Source: Streptomyces fodineus (lineage in GTDB: Bacteria > Actinomycetota > Actinomycetes > Streptomycetales > Streptomycetaceae). From it: a stretch of 64,000 nucleotides of DNA. Shown piece by piece: positions 7,878 to 16,717 of the stretch; within the stretch, counting starts at the first letter, position 1; the number at the start of each line of letters is the position of its first letter. Location of the stretch: assembly GCF_001735805.1 (NCBI RefSeq), contig NZ_CP017248.1:5518001-5582000 (forward strand). Reading direction: 5' to 3'. The notes under the pieces are model-generated. The model did not search any database. It worked only from the letters and a program-made list of their open reading frames with translations, and had not been told where the DNA came from. Both the position numbers and the translations under genes were made by a program.

Positions 7878-8665
7878 GCTCCCTGTCCCTCGCCGTACGC
7901 GACTCCTCCACCATGCTGCGCCGCAATCTCCTGCACGCCCGGCGCTACCCGTCCATGACCCTGAACCTGCTGCTCACCCCGATCATGCTGCTGCTGATGT
8001 TCGTCTACATCTTCGGCAACACCATGAGCGCGGGCATCGGCAGCGGCGGCCCGGACCGCGCCAAGTACATCGCCTACATCGTCCCGGGCCTGCTGCTGAT
8101 GACCATCGGCAGCACCACGATCGGCACCGCGGTCTCCGTCTCCAACGACATGACCGAGGGCATCATCGCCCGCTTCCGTACGATGGCGATCCACCGCGGC
8201 TCCGTGATCGTCGGACACGTCATCAGCAGCGTGCTGCAGTCGATCATCAGCGTGGTCATCGTCGGCGCCCTCGCCGTGGCCATCGGCTTCCGCTCCACCG
8301 ATGCCACCGTCCTGGAGTGGCTCGCCGCGTTCGGACTGCTCGTGCTCTTCGCCACGGCGCTCACCTGGATCGCGGTCGGCATGGGCCTGGTCAGCCCCAG
8401 TGCCGAGGCCGCCAGCAACAACGCCATGCCCCTGATCCTGCTGCCGCTCCTGTCCAGCGCCTTCGTCCCGCTGCACTCGATGCCGGGCTGGATCCAGCCG
8501 ATCGCGCAGTACCAGCCGTTCACGCCCTCCATCGAGACCCTGCGCGGCCTGCTGCTCGGCACCCACATCGGCAACAACGGGTGGATCGCCGTCGCCTGGT
8601 GCGTGGGCCTCGCGGTGCTCGGCTACTTCTGGTCGGCCTCGAAGTTCAACGGCGACGCGAAATAA
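7874..8665 (+). CDS. ABC-2 type exporter permease (DrrB-type)
   Basis: A 263-residue integral membrane protein with about six transmembrane helices. Characteristic ABC-2 permease segments include YPSMTLNLLLTPIMLLLMFVY near the N-terminus and NDMTEGIIARFRTMAI, the conserved cytoplasmic loop that contacts the ATPase. The C-terminal half ends in the usual IQPIAQYQPFTPSIETLRGLL stretch. It overlaps the ATPase gene by four bases, and a strong hairpin follows. Confidence 0.92.
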   Translation: MSSLSLAVRDSSTMLRRNLLHARRYPSMTLNLLLTPIMLLLMFVYIFGNTMSAGIGSGGPDRAKYIAYIVPGLLLMTIGSTTIGTAVSVSNDMTEGIIARFRTMAIHRGSVIVGHVISSVLQSIISVVIVGALAVAIGFRSTDATVLEWLAAFGLLVLFATALTWIAVGMGLVSPSAEAASNNAMPLILLPLLSSAFVPLHSMPGWIQPIAQYQPFTPSIETLRGLLLGTHIGNNGWIAVAWCVGLAVLGYFWSASKFNGDAK

Positions 8666-8684
8666 CCGCCATGCACAGACCCAC

Positions 8685-8727
8685 ACGAAGGGCGCCCGCG
8701 GAACGTACTCCGCCGGGCGCCCTTCGT
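8685..8727. terminator. bidirectional hairpin terminator between the exporter operon and serC
   Basis: A perfect 14-base inverted repeat, 8685-8698 with 8714-8727, extended inward by CGGA/TCCG (8699-8702 with 8709-8712, one base bulged), gives one very stable stem. It lies in the gap between two converging genes and should end transcription from both sides. Confidence 0.85.
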
Positions 8728-8759
8728 CGTTGGACGAATCGTCGTCGTGGACGAAACGA

Positions 8760-9878
8760 CTACAGCTTCTCGATCACGTAGTCGACGCACTTCGTCAGCG
8801 CCTCGACGTCCGCCGGGTCGACCGCCGGGAACATCGCGACGCGCAGCTGGTTGCGGCCGAGCTTGCGGTACGGCTCGGTGTCCACGATGCCGTTGGCACG
8901 CAGCACCTTGGCGACCGCGGCCGCGTCGATCTCGTCGGCGAAGTCGATCGTGCCCACGACCTGCGAGCGCTTGGCCGGGTCGGCGACGAACGGGGTGGCG
9001 TACTTGGACTCCTCCGCCCAGGAGTACAGGCGGGTCGAGGAGTCCTTGGTGCGGCCGGTGGAAAAGGCCAGGCCGCCCTGGCCGTTGAGCCACTCCAGCT
9101 GCTGGTTCAGCAGGAAGAGCGTGGCGAGGGCCGGGGTGTTGTACGTCTGGTTCTTGCGGGAGTTGTCGATCGCCGTGGGGAGCGAGAAGAACTCCGGGAT
9201 GTGACGGCCGGACGCGTGGACGCGCTCGGCGCGCTCGATCGCGGCCGGGGAGAAGACGCCGATCCACAGACCGCCGTCGGAGGCGAAGGACTTCTGCGGG
9301 GCGAAGTAGTAGACGTCCGTCTCGGACACGTCGACCGGGAGGCCGCCGGCGCCGCTCGTCGCGTCCACGAGGACGAGCGCGCCCTCGTCGGCGCCGGCCA
9401 CGCGCCGGATCGGCATGGCGACACCGGTGGAGGTCTCGTTGTGGGTGAAGGCGTACACGTCGACGCCCGCCTCGGCCTGCGGCTCGGGGTGGGTGCCGGG
9501 GTCGCTGGCGATGACGGTCGGCTCGGCCAGCCAGGGGGCGAGCTTCGCGGCCTTGGCGAACTTGGAGGAGAACTCGCCGAAGTTCAGGTGCTGGGACTTG
9601 TTCTCGATCAAACCGTGGGTGGCGATGTCCCAGAAGGCGGTCGAGCCGCCGTTGCCGAGGATCACCTCATAGCCCTCGGGCAGGGAGAACAGCTGGGAGA
9701 TGCCCTCGCGGACCTTGCCCACCAGGTTCTTGACGGGCGCCTGGCGGTGGGAGGTGCCCAGCAGGGACGTACCGGTGGCGGCCAGGGCGTCCAGCGCCTC
9801 GGTGCGCACCTTGGAGGGGCCCGAGCCGAAGCGTCCGTCGGCGGGCTTGATGTCAGCGGGGATCTGAATGTCGGCCAC
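8760..9878 (-). CDS. serC: phosphoserine transaminase
   Basis: A 372-residue PLP enzyme that converts 3-phosphohydroxypyruvate and glutamate to phosphoserine, the second step of serine synthesis. The N-terminus DIKPADGRFGSGPSKVR and the PLP-lysine region YYFAPQKSFASDGG are diagnostic of the actinobacterial SerC group. Length is as expected. The GTG at 9878 gives the family's usual N-terminus; no ribosome site precedes it, and the predicted promoter lies so close that the mRNA may be leaderless. The frame upstream to 10037 is an artefact. Confidence 0.95.
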   Translation of the reverse strand: MADIQIPADIKPADGRFGSGPSKVRTEALDALAATGTSLLGTSHRQAPVKNLVGKVREGISQLFSLPEGYEVILGNGGSTAFWDIATHGLIENKSQHLNFGEFSSKFAKAAKLAPWLAEPTVIASDPGTHPEPQAEAGVDVYAFTHNETSTGVAMPIRRVAGADEGALVLVDATSGAGGLPVDVSETDVYYFAPQKSFASDGGLWIGVFSPAAIERAERVHASGRHIPEFFSLPTAIDNSRKNQTYNTPALATLFLLNQQLEWLNGQGGLAFSTGRTKDSSTRLYSWAEESKYATPFVADPAKRSQVVGTIDFADEIDAAAVAKVLRANGIVDTEPYRKLGRNQLRVAMFPAVDPADVEALTKCVDYVIEKL

Positions 9879-9887
9879 GAGTCGGAG

Positions 9888-9916
9888 CGTATACCGGTGG
9901 GCGAAACCGGGCAGAA
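9888..9916 (-). promoter_or_regulatory. candidate serC promoter
   Basis: On the minus strand TATACG (9893-9888) is preceded by TTCTGC (9916-9911) with a 17-base spacer. Transcription would begin within a few bases of the serC GTG, matching the absence of a ribosome site. The -35 match is weak. Confidence 0.4.
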
Positions 9917-10035
9917 CCGTGTCCGTCGGATGAGACAAGGTCGTCGAACCACGGACTTGTGAATCAGTACGACGATATGCGCGGGGCTGTGGAAAACTTT
10001 CGGTGACTGTCCGTGAGCGGATGCATCCTGGACGC

Positions 10036-12921
10036 ATGACGGATCACTCGGGTCTCGAAGCTCAGCTGCGCGGCGCCGTCCGGGGCGAGGTCGGTTTCGA
10101 CACCACCTCCCGGGCGCTGGTCACCATGGACGCGTCCAACTACCGGCGTGTCCCCGTGGGCGTCGTCGCCCCGGCAGACGCCGACGACGTGGCGGCCGCG
10201 CTGGAGATCTGCCGGGCGCGCGGGGTGCCGGTGGTGGCGCGCGGCGGGGGCACGTCGATCGCCGGGCAGGCGACCGGCGCGGGGATCGTCCTGGACTTCA
10301 CCCGCCACATGAACGGCCTGCTGTCGATCGATCCCGAGGCGCGCACGGCCGTGGTCCAGCCGGGTCTCGTCCTCGACCGGCTCCAGGAGGCCGCCGCCCC
10401 GCACGGCCTGCGCTTCGGCCCGGACCCGTCCACACACAGCCGGTGCACGCTCGGCGGAATGATCGGCAACAACTCCTGCGGCTCGCACTCGGTCGCCTGG
10501 GGGACGACCGCCGACAGCGTGCGGGAGCTGTCCGTGATCACCGCGCGCGGTGACCGGCTGCGGCTCGGGCAGGGCGGGAAGGGGGCGCCCGAGGGGCTGC
10601 GCGAGCTGGTGGAGAGCGAGCTGGCCCGGCTGCGCACCGGCTTTCCCGACCTGCCCCGCCGCATCTCCGGGTACGCCCTGGACGCGCTGTTGCCCGAGAA
10701 GGGCACCGACGTCGCCCGTTCCTTCTGCGGCTGCGAGGGCACCCTCGGCATCCTCACCGAGGCGGTCGTCCAGCTGGTGCGGTCCCCACGGGCGCGTGCC
10801 CTGGCGGTCCTGGGCTACGGCGACGAGAGCGCGGCGGCAGAGGCAGCCGCGGGCCTGCTGCCGTTCGGCCCGCTGACGGTGGAGGGCATGGCGGCCGACC
10901 TGGTGCGTTCCCCGGCGGGGCTGCCCAAGGGGGGTGCCTGGCTGTTCGTGGAGACCGGCGGGGACTCGGCGGCCGAGGCACGCGCGCATGCGGAGGCGAT
11001 CGTCCGCGCGGCCGACGTCGTCGACTCCCTGGTGGTGACCGACCCGGCGGCCCAGCGGACCCTGTGGCGCATCCGCGAGGACGCGAGCGGCACGGCCACC
11101 CGGATGCCCGACGGCAGTGAGGCCTGGCCCGGCTGGGAGGACTGCGCGGTGCCGCCCGCCCGGCTCGGCGCCTATCTGCGGGACTTCCGCGCGCTGCTGT
11201 CGGCCCACGGCCTGCGCGGCACTCCGTACGGCCACTTCGGCGACGGCTGCATCCACGTCCGTATCGACTTCGACCTGCTCACCGAGGCCGGCATCGGCCG
11301 CTTCCGCCGCTTCTCCGAGGAACTGGCCGGTCTGGTGGTGGAGCACGGCGGCTCACTGTCCGGGGAGCACGGCGACGGGCAGGCCCGCGCGGAGCTGCTG
11401 CCCCGCATGTACGGCGCGGAGCTGGTGGCCGTCTTCGAGCGGGCCAAGGCGGTCTGGGACCCGGACGACCTGCTCAACCCCGGCATGCTGGTCCGCCCGG
11501 CGGCGCTGGACGACAACCTCCGCTTCTCGGTGCTGCCCCGCGACCCGGTCGACGTGGCCTTCGGCTACCCCGCCGACGAGGGCGACTTCCGCGCGGCCGT
11601 CCGCCGCTGCGTCGGCGTCGCCAAGTGCCGTACGACCACGGCGGCCGGCCCCGCCGTGATGTGCCCCTCCTTCCGGGCGACCGGCGAGGAGGAACACTCC
11701 ACGCGCGGCCGGGCCCGGCTGCTGCACGAGATGCTGGCCGGTGAACTGGTCACCGACGGCTGGCGTTCGACGGAGGTCCGCGACGCCCTCGACCTGTGCC
11801 TGTCCTGCAAGGGCTGCCGCTCCGACTGCCCGGTCGGCGTCGACATGGCCACCTACAAGGCGGAGTTCCTGCACCACCACTACGCCGGCCGACGCCGGCC
11901 CGCCGCCCACCTCAGCATGGGCCGGCTGCCGCAGTGGCTGCGCTGGATCGCTCTGACCCGCACGGCCCCGCTGCTCAACTCCCTTGCCGCGGTACGGCCG
12001 TTGGCCCAGGCCGGCAAGCGGCTGGGCGGGATCGCGGCCGAGCGGGAGATTCCCCGGCTGGCGACGCGGACGTTCACCGGCTGGTGGCGCGGCAGGAAGC
12101 CGGTCCCCGGCAGCGAGGGCGAGCTGGTCGTGCTCTGGCCGGACACGTTCACCGAGCATCTGTCGCCGTCCGTCGGCCGGGCCGCCGTCCGGGTGCTGGA
12201 GGCCGCCGGGCTGCGGGTGGCCCTGCCGCCGACACTGCTGGTGCGCGGGGGAGGGATCGGCACCGGCCGGCCCAGGCCGGCCACGGCGCTGCTCACCGCC
12301 CGCCGCTCCCGGGTCTGCTGCGGCCTCACCTACATCTCCACCGGCCAACTCGACCGCGCCCGCAAGGTTCTGCGCCGCACGCTGGACCTGATGGAGCCGG
12401 GCTTGCGGGCCGGGGCCCCGGTCGTCGTCCTCGAACCGAGCTGTGCGGCGGCCCTGCGCACCGACCTGCCCGAGCTGCTCCACGACGATCCACGCGCCGC
12501 CCGGCTCTCCTCGGCCGTCCTCACCTTCGCCGAGGCGCTGGAGCGGCACGCCCCGCACTGGACCCCGCCCGCCGTGGACCGCCCGGCCGCCGGCCAGACC
12601 CACTGTCACCAGCACGCGGTCCTCGGCGACACCCCCGACCGCCGCCTGCGCGCTGCCGCGGGCCTCACCGGCGAACTGACCGGCGGCTGCTGCGGCCTCG
12701 CGGGCAACTTCGGCTTCGAACGGGGCCACTTCGAGGTGTCCCGGGCCTGCGCGGAGGAACAGCTCCTCCCAGCGGTCCGAGAGGCCCCCGAGGAAACGGT
12801 GGTCCTGGCAGACGGCTTCTCCTGCCGCACCCAGCTCGAACAGCTGGCCGGGGTACGGGCACGACACCTGGCCGAGGTGCTGGCGGAGGCGCTGGAGCGG
12901 CAAACGGGGGGTGCGAAGTGA
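10036..12921 (+). CDS. FAD-binding and Fe-S-binding oxidoreductase (D-lactate/glycolate dehydrogenase-like fusion)
   Basis: A 961-residue fusion. The N-terminal half is a vanillyl-alcohol-oxidase-type FAD domain (PVVARGGGTSIAGQATGAG near residue 75, GGMIGNNSCGSHS near 150) with an FAD-oxidase C-terminal domain (GHFGDGCIHVRIDFD near 410). The second half has Fe-S motifs (CLSCKGCRSDCPVG near residue 590) and a CCG domain ending GGCCGLAGNFGFE near 883. Such proteins oxidise 2-hydroxy acids such as D-lactate and pass electrons to the quinone pool or cytochromes. The start MTDHSG gives the best family alignment; the ribosome site is weak. The stop overlaps the next gene (GTGA). Confidence 0.9.
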   Translation: MTDHSGLEAQLRGAVRGEVGFDTTSRALVTMDASNYRRVPVGVVAPADADDVAAALEICRARGVPVVARGGGTSIAGQATGAGIVLDFTRHMNGLLSIDPEARTAVVQPGLVLDRLQEAAAPHGLRFGPDPSTHSRCTLGGMIGNNSCGSHSVAWGTTADSVRELSVITARGDRLRLGQGGKGAPEGLRELVESELARLRTGFPDLPRRISGYALDALLPEKGTDVARSFCGCEGTLGILTEAVVQLVRSPRARALAVLGYGDESAAAEAAAGLLPFGPLTVEGMAADLVRSPAGLPKGGAWLFVETGGDSAAEARAHAEAIVRAADVVDSLVVTDPAAQRTLWRIREDASGTATRMPDGSEAWPGWEDCAVPPARLGAYLRDFRALLSAHGLRGTPYGHFGDGCIHVRIDFDLLTEAGIGRFRRFSEELAGLVVEHGGSLSGEHGDGQARAELLPRMYGAELVAVFERAKAVWDPDDLLNPGMLVRPAALDDNLRFSVLPRDPVDVAFGYPADEGDFRAAVRRCVGVAKCRTTTAAGPAVMCPSFRATGEEEHSTRGRARLLHEMLAGELVTDGWRSTEVRDALDLCLSCKGCRSDCPVGVDMATYKAEFLHHHYAGRRRPAAHLSMGRLPQWLRWIALTRTAPLLNSLAAVRPLAQAGKRLGGIAAEREIPRLATRTFTGWWRGRKPVPGSEGELVVLWPDTFTEHLSPSVGRAAVRVLEAAGLRVALPPTLLVRGGGIGTGRPRPATALLTARRSRVCCGLTYISTGQLDRARKVLRRTLDLMEPGLRAGAPVVVLEPSCAAALRTDLPELLHDDPRAARLSSAVLTFAEALERHAPHWTPPAVDRPAAGQTHCHQHAVLGDTPDRRLRAAAGLTGELTGGCCGLAGNFGFERGHFEVSRACAEEQLLPAVREAPEETVVLADGFSCRTQLEQLAGVRARHLAEVLAEALERQTGGAK

Positions 12922-13685
12922 CGGGGGACTACGGCCGGTTGGCGGTGCTGTCCGACGTCCACGGCGTGTTGCCCGCCCTGGAGGCGGTCCTGGCGGAGCC
13001 CGAGGTGGTCGCGGCCGACCGGATCGTCCTCACCGGTGACATCGTGGCGGGACCCCAGCCGGGCGAGGTGCTGGAGCTGCTGCGGGCGCAGGGCGACAGG
13101 GTGCTGTGGCTCGCGGGGAACGCCGACCGGGAACTGGTGGAGTACCGGCGCGGTGCACGCACGGACATCCTCGACCCCATCGGCCCGTACGCGGCCAGAG
13201 CACTGCGCGAGGACCAGATCGACTTCCTCGCCTCCCTGCCCCGCAGCCTCACCCTGCGCGTCCGTGGCCTCGGCACGGTCCTGTTCTGCCATGCCACCCC
13301 GCGAGACGACGAGGAACTGGTCCTGGTGGACTCCCGCCCGGCCCGCTGGGCGGAGGTCTTCACCGGCCTGGCGCCCGAGGTGGCCACGGTCGTCTGCGGC
13401 CACACCCACATGCCCTACGTCCGCCTCGCCCACGGCCGCCTGGTGGTCAACCCCGGCAGCGTCGGCATGCCCTACGGCCGCCCCGGCGCCCACTGGTGCC
13501 TCCTCGGCCCCGGCGCCGACCTGAGGGTGACGCCGTACGACATACCGGCGGCGGTGGCCCGGCTGGTCCGGGAGTGCGCGTACCCGGAGATCGCCGAATG
13601 GGCCGAGTACTTCCTGTACGCCCGGGCGACGGACACCGAGGTGCTGGCGGCATGGGGACCGAAGGACGGGCGCGGCGACGCATAG
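12918..13685 (+). CDS. metallophosphoesterase, YfcE/MJ0936-like
   Basis: A 255-residue calcineurin-like phosphoesterase. The metal-binding blocks occur in order: SDVHG near residue 12, LTGDIVAGP near 40, LAGNADRE near 70, and CGHTHMP near 160. The NPGSVGMPYG segment is typical of YfcE-like phosphodiesterases. GTG start overlapping the stop of the upstream oxidoreductase implies coupled translation. Substrate unknown; metabolite repair or phosphodiester hydrolysis is plausible. Confidence 0.88.
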   Translation: MTGDYGRLAVLSDVHGVLPALEAVLAEPEVVAADRIVLTGDIVAGPQPGEVLELLRAQGDRVLWLAGNADRELVEYRRGARTDILDPIGPYAARALREDQIDFLASLPRSLTLRVRGLGTVLFCHATPRDDEELVLVDSRPARWAEVFTGLAPEVATVVCGHTHMPYVRLAHGRLVVNPGSVGMPYGRPGAHWCLLGPGADLRVTPYDIPAAVARLVRECAYPEIAEWAEYFLYARATDTEVLAAWGPKDGRGDA

Positions 13686-13745
13686 GGGCCGGGCGGGGGG
13701 CTTCGTAGGGTGAGGAGAAGAAAAGGTGATCTTCAAGGAGCGTGC

Positions 13746-14867
13746 ATGACTCTCACCGTCCGGTCCATCACCCGTGCCGAGCACCTCGCCTTCGTGGCGG
13801 GCCGTCCGTCCGCCAGCCATATGCAGGTGCCGTCATGGGGGGAGGTGAAGCCGGACTGGAGGGCGCGGAGCCTGGGCTGGTTCGAGGGGGACGGGCGGCT
13901 CGTCGGGGCCGGGCTGGTGCTGCTCAGGCCGCTGCCCAAGCTGAAACGGTATCTGGCCTATCTGCCGGAGGGGCCGGTCATCGACTGGGACTCGCCCGAG
14001 CTGCAGCGCCTGCTGCAGCCGATGCTCGGGTATCTCAAGGAACAGGGCGCCTTCTCGGTGAAGATGGGCCCGCCCGTGGTGGCCCGGCGCTGGAGCCCCG
14101 AGGCGGTCAAGGCCGCGATCGCCGACCCGGACCTGCACCGGCTGCGGGACGTGCCGCCGACCTCGTCCGAGCCGGGTGCCGCGGACCTGGCCGACCGGCT
14201 GCGCCGGATGGGCTGGCGGCAGTCCGAGCCCGGTGGTGAGGAGGGCTTCGCCGCCGGACAGCCCCGGTATGTCTGCCAGATTCCGTTCGCCGGACGGTCG
14301 TTGGACGACATCCACCGGGGGCTGAACCAGCAGTGGCGGCGCAACATCAAGAAGGCCGAGAAGGCGGGCGTGAAGATCGTCCGGGGTGGTTACGAGGACC
14401 TGCCCGCCTTCTACGAGCTGTACGCCGAGACCGCCCGGCGCGACCGGTTCATCCCGCGCCCGCTGCCGTACTTCCAGCGCATGTGGACCGCGCTCGCCGC
14501 CGAGGACCCCGACCGGATGCGGCTGTACCTCGCCCACCACGAGGGTGACGTCCTCGCCGCGGCCACGATGCTGACCGTCGGCGGGCACGTCTGGTACTCC
14601 TACGGCGCCTCCACCGCCCGCAAGCGCGAGGTGCAGCCCAACAACGCGATGCAGTGGCGCATGATGTGCGACGCCCACGAACTCGGTGCGCACGTCTACG
14701 ACTTCCGGGGCATCACCGACACCCTGGAGGAGTCCAACCACCTCCTCGGCCTGCTCCGCTTCAAGGTGGGCGCGGGCGGTGAGGCGGTGGAGTACGTCGG
14801 CGAGTGGGACTTCCCGCTGAACCGCCTGCTGCACAAGGCACTTGACGTCTACATGGGCCTGCGCTGA
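13746..14867 (+). CDS. FemX/FemAB-type peptidoglycan bridge aminoacyltransferase
   Basis: A 373-residue member of the Fem family of GNAT-fold transferases that add amino acids from aminoacyl-tRNA to the peptidoglycan stem. Hallmarks include SWGEVKPDW near residue 36, LAYLPEGPVIDW near 76, LNQQWRRNIKKAEKAGVKI near 200, WYSYGASTARKREVQPNNAMQW near 290, and DFRGITDTLEESNHLLGLLRFKVGAGGE near the end. Cytoplasmic, acting on lipid-linked precursor. The ATG follows AAGGAG at 6-base spacing. Streptomyces carry several paralogues; I cannot tell whether this is the main glycine-adding FemX. Confidence 0.88.
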   Translation: MTLTVRSITRAEHLAFVAGRPSASHMQVPSWGEVKPDWRARSLGWFEGDGRLVGAGLVLLRPLPKLKRYLAYLPEGPVIDWDSPELQRLLQPMLGYLKEQGAFSVKMGPPVVARRWSPEAVKAAIADPDLHRLRDVPPTSSEPGAADLADRLRRMGWRQSEPGGEEGFAAGQPRYVCQIPFAGRSLDDIHRGLNQQWRRNIKKAEKAGVKIVRGGYEDLPAFYELYAETARRDRFIPRPLPYFQRMWTALAAEDPDRMRLYLAHHEGDVLAAATMLTVGGHVWYSYGASTARKREVQPNNAMQWRMMCDAHELGAHVYDFRGITDTLEESNHLLGLLRFKVGAGGEAVEYVGEWDFPLNRLLHKALDVYMGLR

Positions 14868-14976
14868 GGGTTTTTGGGGGCTCGTTCGGCGTGTCCCGCC
14901 CCCGCCCCCGCCGAAGCCCAAGAAGAAGCACGCGCCGAAGCCGCTGCCCAATCCGCTGCCCGGCCGGGATCACTGA

Positions 14977-15503
14977 TCCGACGCTAACACCCGGGTCGGC
15001 CCCCACTCGGCCCGCCTCTCCGGCGGCCGGCTCCAGCGCCTGGCCATCGCCCGCGCCCTCCTGCGCGACGCGCCCGTCCTGGTCCTGGACGAGCCGACGG
15101 CGGGCCTGGACGCGATGGCCGCCCGTCGCGTGGTCAAACCCCTGCGCCGTCTGATGACCGGCCGTACGACGATCACGATCACCCGCGACCTCGACCTCGC
15201 CCCCGACGCCGACCGCATCCTCGTCGTCGACCGCGGCCGCATCGTCGAGACCGGCCGCCACGACGAACTCCTCGCCCGCGGCGGGGCGTACTCCCGGCTG
15301 CACCGCTCGCAGAACAACGCGGTGATGGACACCGGCGAGCTGCGCATGCCGCTGTGGGAGACCCGGAGTCCGGCACCGGCGTACGAGCAGGCGCCGCAGT
15401 ACCGGCAGCAGTACCGGCCGCAGTACGGCTACGGCCCCTACGCGGCCCCGTCTCCGACTCCCGCCCCCTCTTCCGCGACGAGGAGGCCTGGCTGGGCATC
15501 TGA
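14977..15503 (+). pseudogene. decayed ABC transporter ATPase fragment
   Basis: Only the second half of an ABC ATPase is left: signature LSGGRLQRLAIARALL, Walker B VLVLDEPTAGLD, and D-loop. The frame begins right after a TGA at 14974 with no Walker A and no transmembrane domain. The H-loop His is replaced by Arg (TITITRDLDLA). After RGGAYSRLHRSQ the frame becomes a Tyr/Gln/Pro-rich tail and then runs in frame into the EamA gene. In the next frame PLFRDEEAWLGI followed by TGA (15501) looks like the original C-terminus, so a frameshift is likely. It resembles an exporter ATPase of the half-transporter type. Confidence 0.7.
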
Positions 15504-15630
15504 TGGGCGGACGCCGGGATCCCAGCATCCGGGACAGTGCCGTAAAGGGTTCACGCACCTGTCAAAGTCCATTACCCTGGACCTGGTAGTCCATCGAGAT
15601 GAACGAATCCGATCAAGCACAGGACCGCCC

Positions 15631-16572
15631 GTGACCGCCACCTCCAGCACCGCCAAGCCGACCCCGGTCACCCCTGCGCGGGGCCCGCGCCGCTTCGGCT
15701 CGCCCGGTTCGCTCGGCCCGGTGGGCCTGGTGCTGGCCGGCGGCATCTCGGTCCAGTTCGGCGGGGCGCTCGCGGTGACCCTGATACCGAGGGCCGGCGC
15801 ACCGGGCGTCGTCACCCTCCGCCTCCTCGCGGCGGCCGTGGTCCTCCTCGTGGTCTGCCGCCCCCGGCTGCGCGGCCACTCGCGCGCCGACTGGGGCACG
15901 GTGATCGCGTTCGGCATCGCGATGGGCGCGATGAACGGCCTCTTCTACGAGGCGGTCGCCCGCATCCCGCTCGGTCCGGCGGTCACCCTGGAGGTGCTCG
16001 GCCCGCTGGCCCTGTCCGTCCTGGCCTCCCGCCGGGCGATCAACGCGCTGTGGGCGGCCCTGGCCCTGCTCGGCGTCTTCCTGCTGGGCGGCGGAGGCTT
16101 CAGCAGCCTCGACCCCATAGGTGTCGGATTCGCCCTGGGTGCCGGCGCCATGTGGGCGATCTACATACTCTTCAGCGCCCGTACGGGCCGCCGCTTCCCC
16201 CAGGCGGACGGACTGGCCCTGGCCATGGCGGTGGCGGCCCTCCTGTTCCTCCCCGTAGGCATCGTCTCGGCAGGCAGCCGCCTCCTGAACCCCGCCACCC
16301 TCGCCCTCGGCTCGGCGGTCGCCCTGCTCTCCTCGGTCCTCCCCTACACCCTCGAACTGCTGGCCCTGCGCCGCCTGCCCGCCTCCACGTTCGCGATCCT
16401 GATGAGCCTGGAACCGGCGATAGCGGCCACGGCCGGCTTCCTGATCCTCGGCCAGTCCCTGTCGCTGACGGAGGCGGGGGCCATCGCCCTGGTCATCGCG
16501 GCGAGCATCGGCGCGGTACGGACCCAGGTGGGCCGGGGCAAGGCCCGGGTGGAGCCGGTTCCGGAGGCTTGA
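15631..16572 (+). CDS. EamA/RhtA-type drug/metabolite transporter
   Basis: A 313-residue inner-membrane protein with about ten hydrophobic helices and the two EamA repeats. Recognisable stretches are NGLFYEAVARIPLGPAVTLEVLGPLALSV in the first repeat and LALRRLPASTFAILMSLEPAIAATAGFLILGQ in the second. Members such as RhtA export homoserine/threonine or other metabolites; the substrate here is unknown. GTG start with AGGA six bases upstream. The same frame is open far upstream through the ABC pseudogene, which is coincidental. Confidence 0.9.
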   Translation: MTATSSTAKPTPVTPARGPRRFGSPGSLGPVGLVLAGGISVQFGGALAVTLIPRAGAPGVVTLRLLAAAVVLLVVCRPRLRGHSRADWGTVIAFGIAMGAMNGLFYEAVARIPLGPAVTLEVLGPLALSVLASRRAINALWAALALLGVFLLGGGGFSSLDPIGVGFALGAGAMWAIYILFSARTGRRFPQADGLALAMAVAALLFLPVGIVSAGSRLLNPATLALGSAVALLSSVLPYTLELLALRRLPASTFAILMSLEPAIAATAGFLILGQSLSLTEAGAIALVIAASIGAVRTQVGRGKARVEPVPEA

Positions 16573-16672
16573 CGGGCCGGCTTGACGGGCCGGCCTGACA
16601 CCTGTGTGCCTGTGCGACCCGGACCGCCCGCTCCGCCTGGTCACCCGTGACCACGGCAAGCGCAAATTCATG

Positions 16673-16684
16673 CAAGCACGCTTG
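16673..16684. promoter_or_regulatory. CAAGCACGCTTG palindrome upstream of the catabolic operon
   Basis: CAAGC-AC-GCTTG is an exact 5-2-5 palindrome in an AT-richer patch 34 bases before the first gene of the operon. Its position and the presence of a TetR gene at the operon's end suggest it is that repressor's operator; the pairing is inference. Confidence 0.45.
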
Positions 16685-16717
16685 ATTGTTTCTGCCCCCA
16701 CTGCCATGCTCACCCCC

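Noticed and set aside
15115..16572. 485-residue fusion of ABC ATPase and EamA transporter
   Set aside because: The transporter has its own GTG with AGGA at 15631, and the upstream half is a truncated ATPase without Walker A; the common frame is chance.
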